NCBI GenBank assembly: GCA_012839345.1
Contig: DUNN01000035.1
Span: 1 to 64,000, forward strand
Length of the DNA stretch: 64,000 nucleotides
From: Clostridiales bacterium
GTDB lineage: Bacteria; Bacillota; Clostridia; Oscillospirales; Acutalibacteraceae
Direction of reading: 5' to 3'
Every line of letters begins with the position of its first letter. Position 1 is the stretch's first letter. Position numbers and translations under genes: made by a program. This document shows, one piece after another, positions 16,239-24,764 of this stretch. The notes under the pieces were generated by a model that was not told where the DNA came from, searched no databases, and worked only from the letters and a program-made list of their open reading frames with translations.

Positions 16239-16628
16239 ATGAAAAAAAGAGCATTTTTATTTCTCACCGGAGGAACCATATATCCTACGCTCGAAATCGC
16301 CGCGCGCGGCCGGACGGATTTTTCCATGGCGGTAGCCGGCGGGCTGTGCCTTTGCTTGATTGACCAAATCTGCAATAATCGGATCAAAAACGAACCGATT
16401 TTTATTCGCTGTGCAGCCGGTTCCGCAATCATCACTTCGGTGGAATTTATCATCGGCGTAATTGTGAATATAGTTCTGAAAATGGACGTGTGGGACTATT
16501 CCGCTATGCCGCTAAATATATTGGGGCAAATATGCCTGCCCTTCTCCCTGCTTTGGTTCGTCGCGACGATTCCCGCAATGGGACTATGCAAACTTTGCGA
16601 CCGCTCTGCTTTTCTAACAAACAACTGA
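16239..16628 (+). CDS. putative membrane protein, CmpB-like (PF06541 type)
   Basis: Integral membrane protein of 129 aa with about four hydrophobic segments. The pattern LTGGTIYPTLEIAARGRTDFSM, then GGLC and DVWDYSAMPLNILGQICLPFSLLWF, matches small proteins annotated as putative ABC-transporter type IV (CmpB). Real function is unknown. GGGGGG upstream serves as a rough ribosome site. It stands alone between nagB and the MGMT-like gene and ends before a strong terminator. Confidence 0.7.
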   Translation: MKKRAFLFLTGGTIYPTLEIAARGRTDFSMAVAGGLCLCLIDQICNNRIKNEPIFIRCAAGSAIITSVEFIIGVIVNIVLKMDVWDYSAMPLNILGQICLPFSLLWFVATIPAMGLCKLCDRSAFLTNN

Positions 16629-16768
16629 TGCTGCCGCAGCAACCAGCATATTAGCATATTCATCACTAGGGCAAACCGTTTCCTTGGTAAATTTGTGTCA
16701 AACGCAGGACGGCTGCGAAGAACGGATTACCCAAGTACAAGGAAAATTAGAAATCGTAAAAGCCATAA

Positions 16769-16805
16769 AAAACGGTGCAGAACTTAAAATTCTGCACCGT
16801 TTTTT
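16769..16805. terminator. bidirectional terminator
   Basis: AAAACGGTGCAGAA pairs with TTCTGCACCGTTTT around a short AT loop, with A and T tails; it lies between convergent genes. Confidence 0.8.
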
Positions 16806-16848
16806 ATCTTTTCATTTATGCAGCCATTTTAAATCGGAAAAATAGCGA

Positions 16849-17196
16849 TTACTTCTGCGGCGTTTCTGTGCGAAACAGTTCCCACCGGCAAGCGTCCATA
16901 TCGACCCTTCCATCCGGTAAAAATGCAACGCCTTCCGCTTTCAGTAGTTCTCTTCGCAGGTCAGCATACGGGCCGCCGGCAAGGGTTCCGTCGGCCATGA
17001 CCACGCGCTGCCAGGGCAGCCCGTCCGGACAGCGGCGCATGGCCCACCCAACCATCCGTGCTGCCCGCGGTTTCCCAAGCATCCAGGCAATTTGTCCGTA
17101 CGAGATAACTTTTCCGAAAGGAATTTGTGCGACTATTTGATAAACTCCGGCAAAAAAAGAACTGGATTCCTGATTCTCCTGATTTTGTTTGGCCAT
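16849..17196 (-). CDS. alkyltransferase-like protein (ATL), MGMT fold without catalytic Cys
   Basis: DNA-binding protein of 115 aa related to O6-methylguanine methyltransferase. The helix-turn-helix (GKVISYGQIAWMLGKPRAARMVGWAM) is intact, but the catalytic PCHRV motif is PWQRV here, so the methyl-accepting cysteine is replaced by Trp. ATL proteins flip and flag alkylated guanines for nucleotide excision repair instead of reversing the damage. The length is typical for ATLs. TGAGG stands upstream of the start. It is monocistronic. Confidence 0.85.
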   Translation of the reverse strand: MAKQNQENQESSSFFAGVYQIVAQIPFGKVISYGQIAWMLGKPRAARMVGWAMRRCPDGLPWQRVVMADGTLAGGPYADLRRELLKAEGVAFLPDGRVDMDACRWELFRTETPQK

Positions 17197-17537
17197 ACCT
17201 CATTCCTCCTCATTTTATACAGCGAATTAATATAAAAACAGCGCAGGGTCTTCGGTGTGCCGCCGAAATCAAACGGAGCCCTTATGTGGCCCGGGCACAT
17301 AAGGGCAGACGCATCGTTATAATAGGATTATGCCCGCAGCTTCCTACCAAATACCGGCACAGCTGAAGCGTCATTCCATCGGCTTTGGGTTTCTATTCCA
17401 TTTTTGCGAGCGGTTCACCGAGGATACCGAATGACTTTTGGAGGGGGAAAAACCAGTGGGATCAAAAGTGACAATAGAAAGATTATACAGTTTATATCTA
17501 CTGAGCAAATTAAAATAAAAAATAAATAGAAGATAGA
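17197..17537. other. gene-free gap with one hairpin
   Basis: No convincing gene. The only structure I see is an 11-bp inverted repeat, GCCCTTATGTG at 17278-17288 with its complement at 17296-17306, without a T tail. Short open frames here lack ribosome sites. Confidence 0.5.
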
Positions 17538-17572
17538 AGAAAAGCCGCATGAAATCAACATTCATGCGGCTT
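17538..17572 (-). terminator. terminator of the tRNA-Ser pair
   Basis: AAGCCGCATGAA pairs with TTCATGCGGCTT (17542-17553 and 17561-17572), followed on the minus strand by TTTTCTTCT; it touches the tRNA 3' end. Confidence 0.7.
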
Positions 17573-17661
17573 GGCGGAGAAGAAGGGATTTGAACCCTTG
17601 CGCCGGTTACCCGACCTACTCCCTTAGCAGGGGAGCCCCTTCACCACTTGGGTACTTCTCC
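17572..17661 (-). tRNA. tRNA-Ser (GCT)
   Basis: Class II tRNA with a long variable arm. Acceptor stem GGAGAAG/CTTCTCC, anticodon loop CTGCTAA giving anticodon GCT, T arm GGTTCAAATCC, encoded CCA (17572-17574). Confidence 0.95.
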
Positions 17662-17702
17662 ATATGGTGAATGATACACTAAAACCAATTTAGTTTTTAG
17701 AT

Positions 17703-17791
17703 TGGCGGAGAGGAAGAGATTCGAACTCTTGGTCCCTTGCGGGATCACTAGTTTTCAAGACTAGCTCCTTAAACCACTCGGACACCTCTCC
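17703..17791 (-). tRNA. tRNA-Ser (TGA)
   Basis: Class II tRNA; acceptor GGAGAGG/CCTCTCC, anticodon loop CTTGAAA giving TGA, T arm AGTTCGAATCT, encoded CCA. It lies 41 bp upstream of tRNA-Ser(GCT) on the same strand, so they are likely cotranscribed. Confidence 0.95.
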
Positions 17792-17958
17792 ACTCACAAG
17801 TGCGAGATTTATGATATCACATCATTGGTATGCTTGTCAATATTAAAATACAAAAAATTCCCTAAAAATCCGCATTCTAAATTCTTCCGACTGGTTTCAG
17901 GCCAACACCATGATGGAAAATTCCAGAAAAATTCCTGAAACGAAATTCAAGAAAAACG

Positions 17959-17987
17959 TTGAAATACAAAAATATATTGTTTATAAT
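17959..17987 (+). promoter_or_regulatory. promoter of the hydrogenase maturation operon
   Basis: TTGAAA (17959-17964), a 17-bp AT-rich spacer and a perfect TATAAT (17982-17987). Start is expected near 17994, giving a leader of ~180 nt. Confidence 0.75.
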
Positions 17988-18003
17988 ATAACAAACAAAT
18001 CTG

Positions 18004-18101
18004 ACGGCAAGGGAGCGGCCCGAACCGAAAGACCTTATTTGATCCGGATTGAGGACAGAATCCGTACACTTTTGGCCGCACCGTTTTGGCGCGGCCTTTT
18101 T
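18004..18101 (+). promoter_or_regulatory. candidate attenuator or riboswitch in the hyd leader
   Basis: GCGGCC at 18015-18020 can pair with GGCCGC at 18074-18079. The same GGCCGC can instead pair with GCGGCC at 18091-18096, forming a hairpin followed by five Ts (a terminator). Between them CGGATT and AATCCG form another hairpin around GAGGACAG. Such mutually exclusive pairing is the signature of transcription attenuation. I match it to no known riboswitch class. Confidence 0.55.
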
Positions 18102-18176
18102 GCTGCCCTGGTTTCAGAAAAAGCCGTATTCTGTCGAAATGCCGCAGTTTGTATGGATGGAAAGAGAGGAAAACAG

Positions 18177-18437
18177 ATGGATACCAGAGTTGCTATCATC
18201 GGTATTATTGTGGAACATATGGATGCCGTCGAAGAACTGAATGAAGTACTTCACGAGTACGGAAAATACATTATTGGAAGAATGGGGATTCCTTATCGGA
18301 AACGCAATATCCATATTATCAGCATCGCCATCGACGCACCGCAGGACATCATCAGCGCGCTTTCCGGGAAAATCGGCAAGCTGCCCGGCATTAGCGCCAA
18401 AACCGCTTACTCCAATGTGATTAGTCATGAATCCTGA
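18177..18437 (+). CDS. TM1266-type iron-only hydrogenase system putative regulator
   Basis: Small ACT-like protein of 86 aa, family of TM1266, found at the head of [FeFe]-hydrogenase maturation operons. It shows MDTRVAIIGIIVE, YGKYIIGRMGIPY and the closing LPGISAKTAYS. Its mode of action is not established; regulation of the system is the usual proposal. The ATG at 18177 follows GAGAGGA; the upstream open frame is leader. It overlaps hydE by 11 bp, implying translational coupling. Confidence 0.85.
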   Translation: MDTRVAIIGIIVEHMDAVEELNEVLHEYGKYIIGRMGIPYRKRNIHIISIAIDAPQDIISALSGKIGKLPGISAKTAYSNVISHES

Positions 18438-19491
18438 AGTAAAAGAACGGATTGACCGGCTTGCGCGGGAGCACCGCCTGACTGCGGCAGAGTTGAAAGC
18501 GCTGATCGACAGCCGCACGGAAGAAGCCGCGGAATATCTATTTGAAAAAGCACGGGAGGTACGCCGCCAATACTATGGCACCGACGTATACCTGCGCGGC
18601 TTAATCGAATTCACTAACTACTGCAAAAACAACTGTATTTACTGCGGAATCCGCCGCAGTAACGCCCGTGCGCAGCGCTACCGGCTGACGCAGAAACAGA
18701 TTTTGGACTGCTGCGAAACGGGATATGGCCTGGGTTTTCGCACCTTCGTTTTACAGGGCGGTGAGGATCCTTATTACAGCGACGATGCAATCGTACAGAT
18801 TGTTTCCGAAATAAAGCACCGTTTTCCGGACTGTGCCATTACGCTCTCCATCGGGGAAAAAAGCACGGAAAGCTACCGCAGATTTCGGGAGGCTGGGGCC
18901 GACCGCTACCTGCTGCGCCACGAAACCGCCGACGAAGCGCACTACAGCAAACTTCACCCACCGGAAATGTCCTTTCAAAACCGGATGCGCTGCCTGCGCG
19001 ACCTGAAAGCGCTCGGCTTTCAGACCGGTTGTGGCTTTATGGTCGGCTCGCCCTTTCAGACTACTGACTGTCTAGTGGAGGATTTGCTGTTTGTGAAAGA
19101 ACTTCAACCGGAAATGGTAGGAATCGGCCCATTTATCCCGCACAGCGATACCCCCTTTGCTGAAAAAGCAGCTGGCACGCTGGAACTGGCGCTGTTTCTG
19201 TTGGGCGTAATCCGCCTCCTTCTGCCAAGCGTTCTGCTGCCGGCTACCACCGCTTTGGGTACTATTCACCCGCAGGGGCGCGAGTTGGGAATCCTCGCGG
19301 GGGCAAACGTAGTTATGCCGAACCTTTCCCCACGCGACGTGCGCAAAAAATACATGCTGTACGATAACAAAATCTGCACGGGGGACGAAGCGGCGGAATG
19401 CCGCATGTGCCTGCAGCGCAGAATAGAAAGCATTGGGTACCATATCGCTGTTTCGCGCGGCGATTTTATCCGCGGCCGGAAAGCCGTTTAA
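18427..19491 (+). CDS. hydE: [FeFe] hydrogenase maturation radical SAM enzyme HydE
   Basis: Radical SAM enzyme (354 aa) that helps build the dithiomethylamine-bridged diiron precursor of the H-cluster. The radical SAM cysteines are NYCKNNCIYCG (CX3CX2C, residues ~60-68). GGEDPYY and GPFIPHSDTPF are typical HydE segments. A C-terminal cysteine pair (ECRMC) is present. It is the second gene of the operon, overlapping the TM1266-type gene; hydG follows after 75 bp. Confidence 0.95.
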   Translation: MNPEVKERIDRLAREHRLTAAELKALIDSRTEEAAEYLFEKAREVRRQYYGTDVYLRGLIEFTNYCKNNCIYCGIRRSNARAQRYRLTQKQILDCCETGYGLGFRTFVLQGGEDPYYSDDAIVQIVSEIKHRFPDCAITLSIGEKSTESYRRFREAGADRYLLRHETADEAHYSKLHPPEMSFQNRMRCLRDLKALGFQTGCGFMVGSPFQTTDCLVEDLLFVKELQPEMVGIGPFIPHSDTPFAEKAAGTLELALFLLGVIRLLLPSVLLPATTALGTIHPQGRELGILAGANVVMPNLSPRDVRKKYMLYDNKICTGDEAAECRMCLQRRIESIGYHIAVSRGDFIRGRKAV

Positions 19492-19566
19492 ACTTTCTGC
19501 TGAAATGGCTTTACTAGTATTTACTAACGGGAAAGAAAAGCTGACCCGAAAGAAAGGAATCTTTAT

Positions 19567-20979
19567 ATGTATAACCCGAAGTCGCTCAAGGCAGACGAAT
19601 TCATCAGCCACGAGGAAATTCTCGAAACCCTGGACTACGCGGAGAGAAACAAAAACAATGTGGAGCTGATTGACCGCATTCTGGAAAAAGCCAGGCTGCG
19701 CAAGGGGCTTACCCACCGGGAGGCATCGGTTCTGCTGGCCTGTGAACGGGAGGACAAAATAGCGGAATGCTATGAGCTGGCTCAACAGCTGAAAAAGGAT
19801 TTTTACGGCAACCGCATTGTGCTGTTTGCACCGCTGTACCTCTCCAATTACTGCGTAAACGGCTGTGTGTACTGCCCGTACCATCAGAAAAATCACCACA
19901 TTCCACGGAAAAAACTGACGCAGGAGGAAGTGGCGCGCGAGGTTATCGCCCTTCAGGATATGGGGCACAAGCGGCTTGCTTTGGAAGCGGGCGAAGACCC
20001 GGTCAACAACCCGATTGAGTACATTCTGGACTGCATTCAAACGATTTACTCCATCAAACATAAAAACGGCGCAATCCGCCGCGTAAACGTCAATATTGCC
20101 GCTACCACGGTGGAAAATTACCGCAGGCTCAAGGAAGCCGGCATCGGCACGTACATTTTGTTTCAGGAAACCTACCACAAACAGAGCTACTTCGCACTTC
20201 ACCCAACAGGACCGAAGCACGACTATGACTACCACACCGAAGCAATGGACCGCGCCATGGAGGGCGGCATTGACGACGTGGGGCTGGGCGTGCTGTTCGG
20301 TCTGGAGCGCTATAAATATGAATTTGCCGGCCTGCTGATGCACGCCGAACATTTGGAGGCCGTGCACGGTGTGGGTCCGCACACCATCAGCGTACCGCGT
20401 ATCCGCCGCGCCGACGACATTGACCCCAACGTGTTCGACAACGGCATCGACGACGATACCTTTGCCAAAATCTGCGCACTTATCCGTATATCCGTCCCTT
20501 ACACCGGCATGATTATCTCCACGCGGGAAAGCAAGGCGGTGCGTGAAAAGGTCATCCGTCTGGGCGTTTCCCAAATCAGCGGCGGGTCACGTACCTCCGT
20601 GGGAGGCTACGGCGAAGAGGAAGAGGAGGAGACCAGCCAATTCGAGGTTTCCGACACCCGCTCGCTCGACGAAGTCGTACGCTGGCTGATGAAGTTGGGC
20701 TATATCCCCTCTTTCTGCACCGCTTGCTACCGCGAAGGACGCACGGGCGACCGTTTTATGAGCCTGTGCAAGAGCGGGCAGATACAGAACTGCTGCCACC
20801 CAAATGCGCTGATGACGCTTAAAGAATACCTGATGGATTACGCTTCGGAGAAAACCCGCGCGATTGGAGAACAACTGATTCTAGCCGAAACAGAAAACAT
20901 TCCAAAGGAAACGGTGCGGGAAATCTGCAAAGATCATCTGGTCAAAATTGAACAGGGCATCCGCGATTTCCGGTTTTAA
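19567..20979 (+). CDS. hydG: [FeFe] hydrogenase maturation radical SAM tyrosine lyase HydG
   Basis: Radical SAM tyrosine lyase (470 aa) that makes the CO and cyanide ligands of the H-cluster. N-terminal cluster cysteines are in NYCVNGCVYCPYH; the auxiliary cluster near the C-terminus is FCTACYREGRTGDRF plus CKSGQIQNCC. Full length, with the ThiH-like sequence RLALEAGEDPVNNPIEYIL. GAAAGGAA precedes the ATG. hydF follows after 21 bp. Confidence 0.96.
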   Translation: MYNPKSLKADEFISHEEILETLDYAERNKNNVELIDRILEKARLRKGLTHREASVLLACEREDKIAECYELAQQLKKDFYGNRIVLFAPLYLSNYCVNGCVYCPYHQKNHHIPRKKLTQEEVAREVIALQDMGHKRLALEAGEDPVNNPIEYILDCIQTIYSIKHKNGAIRRVNVNIAATTVENYRRLKEAGIGTYILFQETYHKQSYFALHPTGPKHDYDYHTEAMDRAMEGGIDDVGLGVLFGLERYKYEFAGLLMHAEHLEAVHGVGPHTISVPRIRRADDIDPNVFDNGIDDDTFAKICALIRISVPYTGMIISTRESKAVREKVIRLGVSQISGGSRTSVGGYGEEEEEETSQFEVSDTRSLDEVVRWLMKLGYIPSFCTACYREGRTGDRFMSLCKSGQIQNCCHPNALMTLKEYLMDYASEKTRAIGEQLILAETENIPKETVREICKDHLVKIEQGIRDFRF

Positions 20980-21000
20980 CCAGAACGATCGGAGGATATT

Positions 21001-22218
21001 ATGGGACTAAATGATACTCCGTCCGCAAACCGGGTACACATCGGATTTTTCGGGCGGCGCAACGCGGGGAAATCCAGCGTGGTAAACGCCGTAACCGGGC
21101 AGGAGCTAGCCGTGGTTTCGGACATTAAGGGAACCACAACCGACCCGGTCTACAAGGCAATGGAACTGCTTCCGATGGGGCCGGTCATGATCATTGATAC
21201 GCCCGGCTTCGACGATACCGGCGCGCTGGGAGAACTGCGCGTAAAAAAGACCAAGCAGGTGCTGAATAAAACGGACGTGGCCGTACTGGTGGCGGACGCA
21301 ACAGAGGGGCTGCATGACTGCGACCGCGACCTGCTCCGCCTGTTTAAGGAAAAAGAAATTCCCTACCTAATTGTGTGGAACAAAAGTGATCTGCTTTCCG
21401 CACACGTGAAGCCGGACGCGCATTCCCTTTCGATCAGCGCGTTACAGAAAGCCGGTATTGAGGCGCTCAAAGAAAAAATTGCCAAGCTGGCGGTTGTGTC
21501 GGATTCCAAACTTCAAATTGTGGGCGACCTGATTCACCCCTCCGATTTTGTTGTACTGGTGGTCCCCATTGACAAAGCGGCTCCGAAAGGCAGGCTGATT
21601 CTTCCCCAGCAGCAGACCATCCGCGATATTCTGGAAGCAAACGCAACCGCCGTTGTGGTGAAGGAATTTCAGCTACGTGAAACACTGCGATCGCTTGGAA
21701 AGCAGCCCTCCCTCGTGATTACCGACAGCCAGGTGTTCGCCAAAGCTGCGGCGGACACGCCGCCCGACATTCCGCTGACCTCTTTTTCCATTTTGATGGC
21801 GCGGTACAAAGGATTTCTGGAAACTGCCGTGCGCGGCGCAGCTGCCATTGACAAGTTGAAAGACGGCGACCGTGTCCTGATAGCCGAAGGCTGCACCCAC
21901 CACCGACAGTGCGACGACATTGGCAGTGTAAAACTTCCGCGCTGGCTGAAAAACTACACCGGAAAGCAACTGAATATCAGTCTGGTCTCCGGCACGGAAT
22001 TTCCGGAAAACCCGGGGGATTATGCGCTAATCATCCACTGCGGCGGCTGTATGCTGAACGAACGGGAAGTCCGCTGGCGCATGAAGTGCGCACAGGACGA
22101 AAACGTACCTATTACTAATTACGGAATCGCCATTGCATACATGCAGGGGATTCTGAAACGCAGCCTTGCGGTTTTCCCGCATCTTCTGGCTATACTGGAA
22201 GACGGCGCACCTTGCTAA
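21001..22218 (+). CDS. hydF: [FeFe] hydrogenase maturation GTPase HydF
   Basis: GTPase scaffold (405 aa) on which the diiron unit is assembled before transfer to the hydrogenase. G1 GRRNAGKSS, G3 DTPGFDD, G4 NKSD in the first 170 residues; the cluster-binding cysteines are in CTHHRQCDD and HCGGCM near residues 300 and 350. CGGAGG precedes the ATG. Last gene of the operon; a terminator follows at 22242. The hydrogenase structural gene is not in the window. Confidence 0.95.
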   Translation: MGLNDTPSANRVHIGFFGRRNAGKSSVVNAVTGQELAVVSDIKGTTTDPVYKAMELLPMGPVMIIDTPGFDDTGALGELRVKKTKQVLNKTDVAVLVADATEGLHDCDRDLLRLFKEKEIPYLIVWNKSDLLSAHVKPDAHSLSISALQKAGIEALKEKIAKLAVVSDSKLQIVGDLIHPSDFVVLVVPIDKAAPKGRLILPQQQTIRDILEANATAVVVKEFQLRETLRSLGKQPSLVITDSQVFAKAAADTPPDIPLTSFSILMARYKGFLETAVRGAAAIDKLKDGDRVLIAEGCTHHRQCDDIGSVKLPRWLKNYTGKQLNISLVSGTEFPENPGDYALIIHCGGCMLNEREVRWRMKCAQDENVPITNYGIAIAYMQGILKRSLAVFPHLLAILEDGAPC

Positions 22219-22241
22219 ATATCAAAATTTACAGTGGTTTC

Positions 22242-22277
22242 ATCGCCGCACGAAAGAAAATTCGTGCGGCGATTTTT
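22242..22277 (+). terminator. terminator of the hyd operon
   Basis: TCGCCGCACGAA with its perfect complement and six-base loop, then a T run. Confidence 0.8.
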
Positions 22278-22442
22278 GCTGTACTGACACCTGGAATTTC
22301 TGAAGAAATTCTCCTCTTTGGAAAGCCGGAAATCAGCGTTCATTATGAACCGTACCACCTTGCCGTACACGCATCGCAGAGGTATAATGAGAAAATGAGA
22401 ATTAATATTTTAAGGGCCGAATCCATTCGGATGGAGAATGAT

Positions 22443-23777
22443 ATGAGAAGTAACAAGGTTTGGGGCTTTTCCAAAGAGGCATTCTTCTTTGCCGTTCTCT
22501 TCTGCGCATGCCTAATCTCTCCCCTATTTTTAGCTTCGTGCCGTTCGGCGGAAAACAGCGGTGTCGCGGGCAAACCCGTATCGTCGGCAACAGGCACAGA
22601 GCCATCCGGCAGTAAAGCCGAACGCACGGAAGGTAAATCCTCGGAAAGCGGGAGCATTGCTTCCTCCAGCGGGGACACGGCCGAGACCGCGCCGGCATCC
22701 TCGGAGGTCACAGAGCAGGCGATAGAACAACAGGTACAGCAGAAACTGTCTGAAATGACGTTGGCTGAAAAAGTTGCTCAGCTTTTTCTAATTACGCCCA
22801 ACGCACTGACCGGTTGCCAAAAGGTAACGGCGGCAGGCAGCACAACCCGTGCCGCCCTGCAGAAGTATCCCGTCGGTGGTCTGATTTATTTTGATTCCAA
22901 CATTGTGACTCCGGATCAGCTGAAAGCCATGACGGCAAACACGCAGAAATATGCCATGGAAATGGAGGGAATACCCCTATTTCTGGCGCTGGACGAAGAG
23001 GGAGGAACCGTTGCCCGCATTGGCAACAACCCCAATTTCAAGGTGAAACAATACACCGACATGGCCTTAATAGGAGCAAGCAGGGACCCGCAAAAGGCAT
23101 ATGAGGTTGGGGCGACCATTGGAAGCTATTTGTCCGAGTACGGGCTGAACCTTGATTTTGCCCCGGACGCGGATGTGCTGACGAATCCGTCCAATACGGT
23201 AATCGGGAACCGTTCGTTCGGCACCGACGCAGCCCTGGTGGCGGAAATGGATTTGCAGGTATCCCAGGGTCTTGCGGACCATCATGTGCTTTCCTGCTTC
23301 AAACACTTTCCCGGCCACGGAGCCACCGCTGGGGACACCCACAAAGGGTTTGCCTACACGAATAAGTCGCTGGAGGAACTGAGGAAAAGCGAATTGGTTC
23401 CGTTCCAGGCCGCGGCGCAGCACAACATTCCGTTCCTCATGGTTTCCCATATCTCCGTCCCAAACGTGATTGGGGACAATACGCCCTCTTCCCTTTCCAA
23501 AGTTATGATTACGGACATTCTGCGAAACCGGTTGGGATATAACGGAATCATCATCACCGACTCGATGAGCATGGGCGCAATCGTCAACAACTACGGAACC
23601 AAAGAATCGGTCCTCCGTTCCCTTCAGGCCGGGGCGGATATGATTTTAATGCCGCAGGATTTTAAAACAGCCTATCAGGCAGTTTTAAGTGCGGTTTCCG
23701 ACGGAAGTCTCTCCGAACAACGCATTGAGGAATCGGTAAAGCGCATTCTCCGGGTTAAACTAGGTTTAAAGCAGTAA
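22443..23777 (+). CDS. GH3-family beta-N-acetylhexosaminidase lipoprotein (NagZ-like)
   Basis: Predicted extracytoplasmic glycosidase of 444 aa cutting terminal beta-GlcNAc from chitin or peptidoglycan fragments. Lipoprotein signal at residues 1-29 with lipobox LASC, then a Ser/Thr/Glu-rich linker (~65 aa). The GH3 barrel has LALDEEGGTVARI, KHFPGHGATAGDTH (the His-Asp pair of NagZ-type enzymes) and ITDSMSMGAI with the nucleophile Asp. Only the N-terminal GH3 domain is present. The ATG at 22443 follows GGAG; upstream in-frame ATGs are less likely since they precede the signal peptide. Confidence 0.85.
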   Translation: MRSNKVWGFSKEAFFFAVLFCACLISPLFLASCRSAENSGVAGKPVSSATGTEPSGSKAERTEGKSSESGSIASSSGDTAETAPASSEVTEQAIEQQVQQKLSEMTLAEKVAQLFLITPNALTGCQKVTAAGSTTRAALQKYPVGGLIYFDSNIVTPDQLKAMTANTQKYAMEMEGIPLFLALDEEGGTVARIGNNPNFKVKQYTDMALIGASRDPQKAYEVGATIGSYLSEYGLNLDFAPDADVLTNPSNTVIGNRSFGTDAALVAEMDLQVSQGLADHHVLSCFKHFPGHGATAGDTHKGFAYTNKSLEELRKSELVPFQAAAQHNIPFLMVSHISVPNVIGDNTPSSLSKVMITDILRNRLGYNGIIITDSMSMGAIVNNYGTKESVLRSLQAGADMILMPQDFKTAYQAVLSAVSDGSLSEQRIEESVKRILRVKLGLKQ

Positions 23778-23912
23778 GTAGATTCCAGCTGTAAAGTTTG
23801 GCGCGACCAGTGGATTTTCACAACCGCTGAAAACTTCGGAAAATCCAATATTGGAGCGTAAGTTCCGGTATAACCTCGAGTTTTGCGGAAAGAGCAAAGG
23901 AGGAGAAAGAAC

Positions 23913-24488
23913 ATGAATCGATGCGAATGGTGCACATCCGATGAACTGTATATAAAGTATCACGATGAGGAATGGGGCGTTCCTGTTCACGACGACCGAA
24001 AGCAATTTGAATTTCTGGTGCTGGAATCCGCCCAAGCCGGCCTAAGCTGGCTAACCATCCTGAAAAAGAGGGAAAATTACCGGGCAGCATACGACAATTT
24101 CGACCCGGTAAAAGTGGCGGCTTACGATGATAAAAAAATAGAAGAGCTGCTTTCCAACCCCGGCATTATTCGAAACCGCAGAAAGATTGAATCGTCCATC
24201 AACAACGCCCGCTGCTTTTTAGAAGTGCAAAAAGAGTTCGGCAGCTTTGACAAATACATTTGGAAATTTGTAGATTACCAGCCGGTCATCAATCATTATC
24301 AGAACATATCCGAAATCCCGGCCACTTCGTCTCTGTCCGATATCATCAGCAAGGACCTGAAAGCACGAGGATTCCGGTTTTTGGGATCCATTGTGGTCTA
24401 TTCCCATTTGCAGGCCACCGGAATTATAAACGACCATATTGATTCCTGCTTCCGGAAGGAAAAATGTTCCGGAAAGCAGACCCTGTAA
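23913..24488 (+). CDS. tag: DNA-3-methyladenine glycosylase I
   Basis: Base-excision glycosylase removing 3-methyladenine, 191 aa, full length. The Zn-binding start RCEWC, then YHDEEWGVPVHDDRKQFEFLVLESAQAGLSW (shown here in part as DEEWGVPVHDD), and RGFRFLGSIVVYSHLQATG are family hallmarks. AGGAGGAGAAAG precedes the ATG at 23913. Monocistronic, with a terminator at 24541. Confidence 0.93.
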   Translation: MNRCEWCTSDELYIKYHDEEWGVPVHDDRKQFEFLVLESAQAGLSWLTILKKRENYRAAYDNFDPVKVAAYDDKKIEELLSNPGIIRNRRKIESSINNARCFLEVQKEFGSFDKYIWKFVDYQPVINHYQNISEIPATSSLSDIISKDLKARGFRFLGSIVVYSHLQATGIINDHIDSCFRKEKCSGKQTL

Positions 24489-24540
24489 AAGAATAGAAAT
24501 CAGCAGGGTATAAAATGATAAAATTTCATATTACCAAACG

Positions 24541-24581
24541 AAACGCTGTCCCGGAACTTCCGTCGGGGCAGCGTTTTGTAT
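24541..24581 (+). terminator. terminator of tag
   Basis: AAACGCTG pairs with CAGCGTTT, plus an inner CCCG/CGGG, then TTGT; the T run is weak. Confidence 0.6.
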
Positions 24582-24623
24582 AGGAGGCTTTCTGCACCTT
24601 TTATAAATTGGAAGATAAAAGCT

Positions 24624-24685
24624 TTGACGTCCGGTTAAAATATGGTACAATCATTATAAAATCCCCGGCATGGGAAACGCTTTCT
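24624..24685 (+). promoter_or_regulatory. lysR promoter with a possible cre site
   Basis: TTGACG (24624-24629), a 16-bp spacer and TACAAT (24646-24651). GGGAAACGCTTTCT at 24672-24685, just downstream, matches the CcpA cre consensus in most positions; catabolite control is tentative. Confidence 0.45.
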
Positions 24686-24764
24686 CCCTTTTCGCCGGAG
24701 TTCGGGAATCGGCCGAACTGGAGGGGACAACACGTTCGGCGGACGGAGAAAGGACATCTGGAAC

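Noticed and set aside
17371-17565. 64-codon minus-strand frame after the tRNA genes
   Set aside because: Overlaps the tRNA terminator, is AT-rich and has no ribosome site.
19072-20574. Long open frame (~500 codons) antisense to hydE/hydG
   Set aside because: Lies opposite two textbook enzymes, has no ribosome site or recognisable domain; explained by codon usage of the sense genes.
22212-22442. Upstream in-frame extension of the GH3 lipoprotein
   Set aside because: The signal peptide begins at the ATG at 22443, which has a GGAG site; the extension spans the hydF terminator.
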